NCBI GenBank assembly: GCA_937919295.1
Contig: CALFRX010000288.1
Location: 1 to 5,083 of the forward strand
Direction of reading: 5' to 3'
Length of the DNA stretch: 5,083 bases
From: an uncultured Peptococcaceae bacterium
GTDB lineage: Bacteria > Bacillota > Dehalobacteriia > UBA7702
A program made the position numbers and the translations under genes. The notes under the pieces were generated by a model. It was not told the DNA's origin and searched no databases. It worked only from the letters and a program-made list of their open reading frames with translations. Positions 1 to 3,562 of the stretch are shown one piece after another (within the stretch, counting starts at the first letter, position 1; the number at the start of each line of letters is the position of its first letter).

Positions 1-13
1 GCTCTTCCGATCT
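1..13. other. Illumina adapter remnant (sequencing artefact)
   Basis: Bases 1-13 read GCTCTTCCGATCT, an exact match to the 3' terminal 13 nt shared by Illumina TruSeq read 1 and read 2 adapters. The position at the very edge of the window fits an untrimmed contig end. Biological sequence therefore most likely begins at base 14. The adapter happens to keep the tepA reading frame open, so codons translated from bases 1-13 should not be included in that protein. Confidence 0.9.
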
Positions 14-681
14 CACGCCTACAGACCATTACAGAGCTGGGGCAAATGACACTGCCGGAATTTAAAAGCGATATTCATGTGATCAGCATCATCGGCCAGA
101 TCGAAGGCCACATGATCATGGCCCCGCAGAATAAAACGACAAAATACGAGCATATTCTGCCTCAGCTCATTGGCGCGGAACAATCCGACGACATCAAAGG
201 CGTGCTTTTTCTATTAAACACCGTTGGCGGCGACGTGGAAGCCGGTTTGGCCATTGCGGAAATGATCTCTACCATGAGAAAACCTACGGTCTCCCTGGTT
301 TTGGGAGGCGGTCACAGCATCGGCGTTCCGATCGCCGTATCGGCCCAGTACAGCTTTATCGCCCCCACCGCCACCATGACGCTGCATCCCATCCGCTTGA
401 CGGGCCTCGTCATCGGCGTGCAGCAGAGCTTTAATTACTTTCAAAAGATGCAGGATCGGGTCGTGAATTTCATCGTCAGTAATTCACATATCAACGAAGC
501 AAAGCTCAGGGAACTGATGATGGAAACGGGAGAGCTGGCCCAGGATATTGGCACCATCGTCATCGGCAAAGATGCCGTACAATACGGCCTCATGGACGGT
601 GTCGGCGGTGTCGGCGACGCCATTGCCAAACTAAGAGAAATGATCAAAGGAACGGAACAGAAGAAAGAGGTGATGAACTGA
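14..681 (+). CDS. tepA: TepA-type ClpP-like serine protease, 5' partial
   Basis: This is a ClpP/SppA-fold protein of the translocation-enhancing (TepA, formerly YmfB) family, a cytoplasmic ClpP paralogue linked in Bacillus to protein export; its exact substrates are not well defined. Numbering from the ATG at 46, the ClpP-type oxyanion glycines lie in NTVGGDVEAG (58-67), the likely nucleophile is Ser91 in GGGHSIG, the likely general base is His114 in TMTLHPIR, and Asp167 is a plausible third residue before the conserved KDAVQYGLMD (175-184). The frame stays open upstream of base 46 to the window edge, and the extra codons (LQTITELGQ) resemble the N-terminal part of TepA proteins. ATG 46 is therefore probably internal and the true start lies outside the window; the first whole real codon is at 16. 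The stop overlaps the next start, implying co-transcription with ylzJ. Family assignment is secure, physiological role less so. Confidence 0.93.
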
Positions 682-893
682 TGATCTGGACCATTATGCC
701 GGAAGACGTGATTATGGAAGGAAGCGATCAGATCAAAGCGTCCCAGGAATATACCTACCGGCAGCGACGCATTTTAGGCTATCCTGTGGAAGACGGCCGT
801 GTCTGTATCGTGCAGATCGTTAGCTCCGATCCCAAAGACTATCTCGATCCCCGTTTTCAACCGGGAACTCTCGTCGATTGCAGAAAGTGGTAA
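681..893 (+). CDS. ylzJ: YlzJ-like small protein
   Basis: This 70-residue protein matches the YlzJ-like family (small Firmicutes proteins of unknown function encoded directly after tepA). Visible family traits are the N-terminal WTIMPEDVI segment (3-11), a valine/isoleucine-rich strand around VCIVQIVSS (41-49), and the C-terminal YLDPRFQPG segment (54-62). There is no signal peptide, membrane segment or catalytic motif, so it is probably a small cytosolic beta-rich protein. Its ATG begins on the last base of the tepA stop (TGATG), and an AGAGGTGA ribosome binding site at 666-673 lies inside the tepA end about 7 nt upstream, so translational coupling is likely. In Bacillus the following gene is spoIIIE; here it is uppP with its own promoter. 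No terminator is obvious after the stop, so read-through into uppP is possible. The function remains unknown. Confidence 0.85.
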   Translation: MIWTIMPEDVIMEGSDQIKASQEYTYRQRRILGYPVEDGRVCIVQIVSSDPKDYLDPRFQPGTLVDCRKW

Positions 894-908
894 AAATCCA
901 AAATATCC

Positions 909-937
909 TGGTAATCTGTCCTTCTTTGTGCTATAAT
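909..937 (+). promoter_or_regulatory. sigma-A-type extended -10 promoter for uppP
   Basis: A perfect TATAAT lies at 932-937, preceded by TG at 929-930 (TGnTATAAT, extended -10). The -35 position with a 17-bp spacer is TGGTAA (909-914), a weak match, as is usual for extended -10 promoters. Transcription would start near 943-946, about 70 nt before the uppP start codon. It begins only 16 bp after the ylzJ stop, giving uppP transcription independent of tepA-ylzJ. Confidence 0.7.
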
Positions 938-945
938 GTCATAAT

Positions 946-985
946 ATGAAATCGCATAAAGACGCGCTTCGCGCATATATTTCAT
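946..985 (+). promoter_or_regulatory. 5' leader stem-loop of uppP mRNA
   Basis: ATGAAAT (946-952) is the exact reverse complement of ATTTCAT (979-985). Between them lies a small GC-rich hairpin, GCGC (964-967), TTC loop, GCGC (971-974). The predicted transcription start is near 943-946, so the outer stem would form at the extreme 5' end of the transcript. It ends 14 nt before the AAGGAGG site (1000-1006), leaving that site free. No run of T follows, so it is not a standard terminator. A stabilising or regulatory role is inference; the outer 7-bp AT-rich stem with a 26-nt interior may be weak. Confidence 0.35.
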
Positions 986-1016
986 TATTGCCGCTGATCA
1001 AGGAGGACCTTCCATC

Positions 1017-1790
1017 ATGAATTGGTTTGAAGGTATATTTCTTGGGCTCATCCAGGGCCTTACTGAATTTCTACCCGTATCCAGCTCCGGCCATCTGACC
1101 ATTTTCAGCTACTTTTTAAACGCCAAAGAGGCGGGGCTGACTTTCGATATTCTGCTTCATTTCGCGACTCTGCTCTCGGTCATCATCTGTTACCGGAAAG
1201 ATCTTTGGCAGCTGATCCGCCATCCTTTCCAAAGATACGTACTTTTGATCACCATTGCCTCCGTCCCCGCGGGGATCGCCGGCGTTGTTTTCGGCGATCT
1301 CTTTGCCTCCCTCTTCGGAAATATCTGGGTACCGGCCATCGCCCTGCTCTTCACGGCCTCGCTGCTGTTCATTGCCGACCGTTTCCACGGCGAACTCCAG
1401 GGCAAAGATATGACCTGGTGGATGGCGTTGTTAATCGGCGTGATGCAGATGATCGCCATCTGCCCCGGGATTTCCCGTTCCGGCGCCACGATTTTCATGG
1501 CTTTATTGATCGGCATTTCTCGGACAGAAGCAGCAAAATTCTCTTTCATTATGTCCATTCCCGTGATTCTCGGTTCTTTCCTTTTGGAAACCGTATCCGT
1601 TATAAAAGATACGGGAACCTTCGCCATTGAGCCGGTTTTCCTGGTGGCCGCCGCCGTGGCCGCTGTCTCCGGCGTCCTTGCCATCAAGCTCTTGGTCAAT
1701 CTTTTAAACAAAGGAAGGCTACGTTATTTCGCTTACTACTGCACAATTTTCGCGATGACGACCATCCTATTCCTCTCTTTGGGCATGTGA
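1017..1790 (+). CDS. uppP: Undecaprenyl-diphosphate phosphatase (UppP/BacA)
   Basis: This integral membrane enzyme dephosphorylates undecaprenyl pyrophosphate to undecaprenyl phosphate, recycling the lipid carrier for peptidoglycan and other envelope polymers; extra copies give bacitracin resistance in other bacteria. The protein has 257 residues, slightly short for a family of about 265-280. Both signature motifs are intact: QGLTEFLPVSSSGH (13-26), with Gln13 and Glu17 in the (E/Q)xxxE element and His26 as the proposed catalytic histidine, and PGISRSGAT (150-158), with Arg154 equivalent to the essential arginine of E. coli BacA. Hydrophobic segments lie near 43-58, 75-93, 103-121, 134-149, 176-195, 205-230 and 237-256, consistent with a polytopic protein. 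The ATG is supported by AAGGAGG at 1000-1006, 10 nt upstream. It has its own promoter (909-937) and a terminator 20 nt past the stop. Identity is very secure. Confidence 0.97.
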   Translation: MNWFEGIFLGLIQGLTEFLPVSSSGHLTIFSYFLNAKEAGLTFDILLHFATLLSVIICYRKDLWQLIRHPFQRYVLLITIASVPAGIAGVVFGDLFASLFGNIWVPAIALLFTASLLFIADRFHGELQGKDMTWWMALLIGVMQMIAICPGISRSGATIFMALLIGISRTEAAKFSFIMSIPVILGSFLLETVSVIKDTGTFAIEPVFLVAAAVAAVSGVLAIKLLVNLLNKGRLRYFAYYCTIFAMTTILFLSLGM

Positions 1791-1810
1791 CAAAATAACT
1801 TTAAAAAAAC

Positions 1811-1870
1811 GAGGGTATCCCAAAACGGTAAGCTCCTAAACTTATCGCCGGGATACCCTCTTTGCTTTTT
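1811..1870. terminator. Bidirectional terminator between uppP and DUF1836 gene
   Basis: GAGGGTATCCC (1811-1821) pairs perfectly with GGGATACCCTC (1850-1860), 11 bp. Inside it a second stem forms between CGGTAAG (1826-1832) and CTTATCG (1841-1847) with one G-U pair and an 8-nt loop. On the + strand TTTGCTTTTT (1861-1870) follows, serving uppP. On the - strand the hairpin is followed by a run of seven T (complement of 1803-1809), serving the DUF1836 gene that stops at 1878. Confidence 0.88.
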
Positions 1871-1877
1871 CGTTATG

Positions 1878-2438
1878 CTATGCTTCCGTTTTCGTTTCCG
1901 TTTCCCGATCGGCAATCATTTCTCTGATCATGCGCTGGGCGATTTCCTGAAACAGCCAGGAATAACCGCAGACGTTCATCAGGGTAAGAAAAAATTCCTG
2001 CCTGTTTTCGGGATCCGCCGCCGGACCGGAGAATTTATTTTGCAGCAAGGTAAAAACTTCGCCGATATCCCCTTCGGCCATCTCAAGAAAGCGGGCGTAG
2101 ACCTTTTCCAGCGGTTGGGTTTCGCTCCCCTCGGCATAAAAATTACTCAAAGCTTCCTTGATTTCCACCATGGAAAGAGTGCTTTTCATCAGAAAAACCA
2201 TGTAAATCTGGAGAATCTGTTCCTTCGTATACTTCTTGCCCTTGACCGGCGTGATGATCTTTTCTTTGCTGTAATTATTCACCATCGTCTTGGTCAAAGG
2301 CGCTTTCTTCACGGACTTACTGTTGATCAGCGTCAAAAGCTGATCCATGTAAAGATCAATATTGGGAATCTCCGCCACGGAAAGCAATTTTTCCGCTTTG
2401 AAGGTTTCCTGCATTTCCTCAAAAATATTTCTTTTCAT
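1878..2438 (-). CDS. DUF1836 family protein, possible MerR-like regulator
   Basis: This 186-residue soluble protein carries the hallmarks of the DUF1836 family: IPNIDLYMDQ (24-33), followed by LTKTMVNNYSKEKIITP (48-64) and KKYTKEQI (68-75). The family is uncharacterised. The 48-75 segment, with a helix, a turn around NNYSKEKIITP and a KKYTKEQ wing, resembles the MerR-type winged helix (RxxRYYExxGLLxP...YxxxD). A DNA-binding role is therefore plausible but inferred. The rest (76-175) is helical with no membrane span or signal peptide. The tail RETETKTEA is charged and repetitive. The ATG is preceded by AAAGGGG (complement of 2449-2455), 10 nt away, and by a good promoter at 2461-2489. It is monocistronic, convergent with uppP and divergent from the exported-protein gene. 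Near-palindromes lie just upstream of its -35 box, which would suit autoregulation, though this is untested. Confidence 0.88.
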   Translation of the reverse strand: MKRNIFEEMQETFKAEKLLSVAEIPNIDLYMDQLLTLINSKSVKKAPLTKTMVNNYSKEKIITPVKGKKYTKEQILQIYMVFLMKSTLSMVEIKEALSNFYAEGSETQPLEKVYARFLEMAEGDIGEVFTLLQNKFSGPAADPENRQEFFLTLMNVCGYSWLFQEIAQRMIREMIADRETETKTEA

Positions 2439-2460
2439 ATCTCATCATCCCCTTTATTAT

Positions 2461-2489
2461 GTTATATCATATTGGATACTATATGACAA
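2461..2489 (-). promoter_or_regulatory. sigma-A-type promoter for DUF1836 gene
   Basis: Read on the - strand, TTGTCA (complement of 2484-2489) is followed after exactly 17 bp by TATAAC (complement of 2461-2466). Each hexamer differs from consensus at one base. The start codon lies about 22 bp beyond the -10 box, giving a short leader just long enough for the AAAGGGG ribosome binding site. Confidence 0.75.
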
Positions 2490-2496
2490 GATTTAA

Positions 2497-2563
2497 ATGA
2501 CTCATTTTTATGATCAAGACAAGAAACAGAGTGATGCATGATATGGCAGACTTCATGACTCAT
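2497..2563. repeat. Two copies of near-palindrome ATGACTCAT
   Basis: ATGACTCAT occurs at 2497-2505 and 2555-2563, 58 bp apart start to start. Each is an odd palindrome (ATGA-C-TCAT). The first copy lies 8 bp upstream of the -35 box of the DUF1836 promoter, a typical spot for a regulator site. A 9-mer pair in an AT-rich spacer could also arise by chance, so an operator role is only a suggestion. Confidence 0.35.
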
Positions 2564-2617
2564 GCTCTTTCCGAATTCAGGTAAATGAAAATATTTTCTA
2601 ACAAATGGTTGTTTTAC

Positions 2618-2649
2618 TTGACAAAAAAATATATAATGTAATTATATAT
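2618..2649 (+). promoter_or_regulatory. Putative promoter/operator with 9-bp dyad
   Basis: A perfect -35 consensus TTGACA (2618-2623) is followed by the perfect inverted repeat ATATATAAT (2629-2637), GTA, ATTATATAT (2641-2649). The TATAAT inside the dyad (2632-2637) is only 8 bp from TTGACA, too close to pair with it. The candidates at normal spacing, TTATAT (18 bp) and TATATA (19 bp, 2643-2648), are poor to fair. A protein bound to the dyad would cover the -10 region, so a repressible promoter driving the gene at 2834 is plausible. AT richness makes chance dyads likely, which limits confidence. Confidence 0.4.
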
Positions 2650-2694
2650 ATGACCTCTTACTTGTCAGCTAAAAAAACAAGTATTCATGACCTC
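2650..2694 (+). repeat. ATGACCTC direct repeats bracketing a hairpin
   Basis: ATGACCTC occurs at 2650-2657 and 2687-2694. Between the copies TACTTGT (2659-2665) pairs exactly with ACAAGTA (2677-2683), leaving an 11-nt A-rich loop. No T run follows, so it is not a normal terminator. It would lie in the leader of the gene at 2834 if transcription starts at the 2618 promoter. Confidence 0.35.
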
Positions 2695-2710
2695 AAAGAT
2701 CATTTATAAG

Positions 2711-2729
2711 GTACAACATATATGTGTAC
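2711..2729. repeat. Dyad with perfect ACATATATGT core
   Basis: GTAC (2711-2714), one unpaired A, the self-complementary ACATATATGT (2716-2725) and GTAC (2726-2729) form an inverted repeat broken by a single base. Its size is that of a dimeric regulator site. It lies about 105 bp upstream of the start codon at 2834. No matching regulator can be named. Confidence 0.3.
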
Positions 2730-2833
2730 AATTGAGCAGGATGATAAAAATGGTATTTGGGATATATATCATTAATTCTTAAATTAGTAATTGATAGCTT
2801 ACCAAAATTCATCAAGGAGATTGGAGGTTCACC

Positions 2834-3469
2834 ATGAGAAAAAAGGGAAGAATAGCAATCACTATCTGTTGCATTATGTTCGCACTGGGGTTACTCACAT
2901 ACTTTCTCGTGCCAAAAGGGACCGTTACCACTTCCTCGGCATTATATCCGTACTATACAAGAGCGGAGCTGACCGATATCAGTGATTTGATCGTGGAAGT
3001 AAAAGTTGAAAAAATAGCAGACAGTTTCTATGCCAATCCCGATTTTAAATTGGGAGAAGAAATTTCCAATGTGATCGTCACCGATACATCGGCAAGAATC
3101 GAAACCGTATACAAGGGAGATGCCTCCTCCGGCGATTTGATCACGATCAGAAAGGAAGGCGGAAGAGTCGGAAATGAGGAATACATCAGTGAAGAGGTGC
3201 CAAACTTTCAGGTAGGCGACCGGATGATCATCTTCTTATCTTTCCCCCGGGGCGGAGAAAAGAGTGAAATCGTCAGCTATGACTATTATGGGTTCCATCC
3301 CATTCAGGGCGTATATTTTCCCATTGACGGCGCAGAGGGCGGCGAAACCTTCAAAGCTTACGGCACTGATGAAACCCTGAACTCCTCCACACTGCAGGAG
3401 GAAATCGACGCCCTGCTGAATACGGAAAAATCGGAAAAATCAGAAAAAACGGAAGAAACCGAAGAATAA
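2834..3469 (+). CDS. Unrecognised membrane-anchored or exported protein
   Basis: I do not recognise a named family. The 211-residue protein starts with basic MRKKGR, then a hydrophobic segment (about 7-26) that acts as a signal peptide or anchor. Cys12 and Cys13 lie inside it without a lipobox, and no clear AxA cleavage site is obvious, so an N-terminally anchored extracytoplasmic protein is likely. The outer domain (45-175) is beta-rich: SDLIVEVKVEKI (50-61), ARIETVYKGD (87-96), LITIRKEGG (102-110), FQVGDRMIIFLSF (125-137), then a YYGFHPIQGVYFPID stretch (151-165). The pattern V-x-KGD...I-T-I-R-x-x-GG...F-x-VGD resembles small secreted Firmicutes proteins of unknown function. The tail (197-211) is five charged triplets, TEK-SEK-SEK-TEE-TEE. 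The ATG is fixed by GGAGG at 2823-2827, 6 nt upstream. It is monocistronic: promoter probably near 2618, terminator at 3487. Function unknown. Confidence 0.8.
   Translation: MRKKGRIAITICCIMFALGLLTYFLVPKGTVTTSSALYPYYTRAELTDISDLIVEVKVEKIADSFYANPDFKLGEEISNVIVTDTSARIETVYKGDASSGDLITIRKEGGRVGNEEYISEEVPNFQVGDRMIIFLSFPRGGEKSEIVSYDYYGFHPIQGVYFPIDGAEGGETFKAYGTDETLNSSTLQEEIDALLNTEKSEKSEKTEETEE
3422..3466 (+). repeat. Five in-frame 9-bp tandem repeats at gene end
   Basis: Five consecutive 9-nt units of the form (A/T)C(G/A/C)GAA(A/G)AA encode TEK, SEK, SEK, TEE and TEE, directly before the TAA stop at 3467. The units differ mainly at silent or K/E positions. The 9-bp period keeps the frame, so copy number could vary without breaking the protein, changing only the length of its charged tail. 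Confidence 0.75.
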
Positions 3470-3486
3470 TCAATCTATAAAAATCC

Positions 3487-3528
3487 AAAGGAGTATTCGT
3501 GTTGTGATGTAACACGAATACTCCTTTT
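3487..3528. terminator. Bidirectional terminator, perfect 17-bp hairpin
   Basis: Bases 3487-3503 (AAAGGAGTATTCGTGTT) are the exact reverse complement of 3511-3527, with a 7-nt loop (3504-3510). On the + strand the arm ends in TTTTG, followed by CATTT. On the - strand the hairpin is followed by GGATTTTTATAG. It sits 17 nt after the stop of the exported-protein gene and 30 nt after the stop of purL, so it can end both convergent transcripts. Confidence 0.87.
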
Positions 3529-3535
3529 GTCATTT

Positions 3536-3562
3536 CAAATCAATCAAATCAATCAAATCAGT
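3536..3562 (-). repeat. Three 9-bp tandem repeats spanning the purL stop
   Basis: On the + strand CAAATCAAT (3536-3544), CAAATCAAT (3545-3553) and CAAATCAGT (3554-3562) follow one another. On the coding strand this reads TTT GA(C/T) TGA three times in the purL frame, that is Phe-Asp-stop repeated three times. The first copy holds the actual end of the protein; the others give two backup in-frame stops. Confidence 0.8.

Larger units (their letters stand above)
2439..2833. other. AT-rich divergent intergenic region, no convincing gene
   Basis: These 395 bases lie between two divergently transcribed genes and are clearly more AT-rich than the flanking coding DNA. They hold the DUF1836 promoter (2461-2489, -), two ATGACTCAT copies, a TTGACA box with an overlapping 9-bp dyad (2618-2649), a hairpin between ATGACCTC direct repeats (2650-2694), a GTAC-flanked dyad (2711-2729), the 10-bp palindrome GATATATATC (2761-2770), and an imperfect AT dyad TATCA/TGATA (2767-2796). 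A 24-codon ORF at 2510-2584 (+) has no ribosome binding site and is not called as a gene. No tRNA or recognised riboswitch is visible. Confidence 0.7.

Noticed and set aside
961..985. Terminator for tepA-ylzJ formed by the GCGC-TTC-GCGC hairpin
   Set aside because: The stem is only 4 bp and no T run follows, so it does not meet the form of an intrinsic terminator.
1190..1711. 173-residue ORF (-) opposite uppP
   Set aside because: uppP in the + frame carries both catalytic motifs and a ribosome binding site; the antisense frame has no recognisable motif.
1875..2486. 203-residue ORF (+) opposite the DUF1836 gene
   Set aside because: It is antisense to a well-supported family protein, runs through the promoter of that gene, has no ribosome binding site, and its Phe/His-rich composition is typical of a shadow frame.
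2510..2584. 24-codon ORF (+) starting MIKTRNRVMHD in the intergenic region
   Set aside because: It has no ribosome binding site before its ATG, overlaps the second ATGACTCAT motif, and is too short to judge by codon use. It could be a gene remnant, but nothing shows it is translated.
2632..2637. TATAAT as the -10 box paired with TTGACA at 2618
   Set aside because: The spacer would be only 8 bp, far below the 16-18 bp needed for sigma-A promoters.
2791..2985. 64-residue ORF (+) overlapping the start of the surface-protein gene
   Set aside because: It begins with an unsupported TTG in AT-rich DNA. The GGAGG at 2823 is placed for the ATG at 2834 in a different frame, which gives a much longer protein with a signal anchor.
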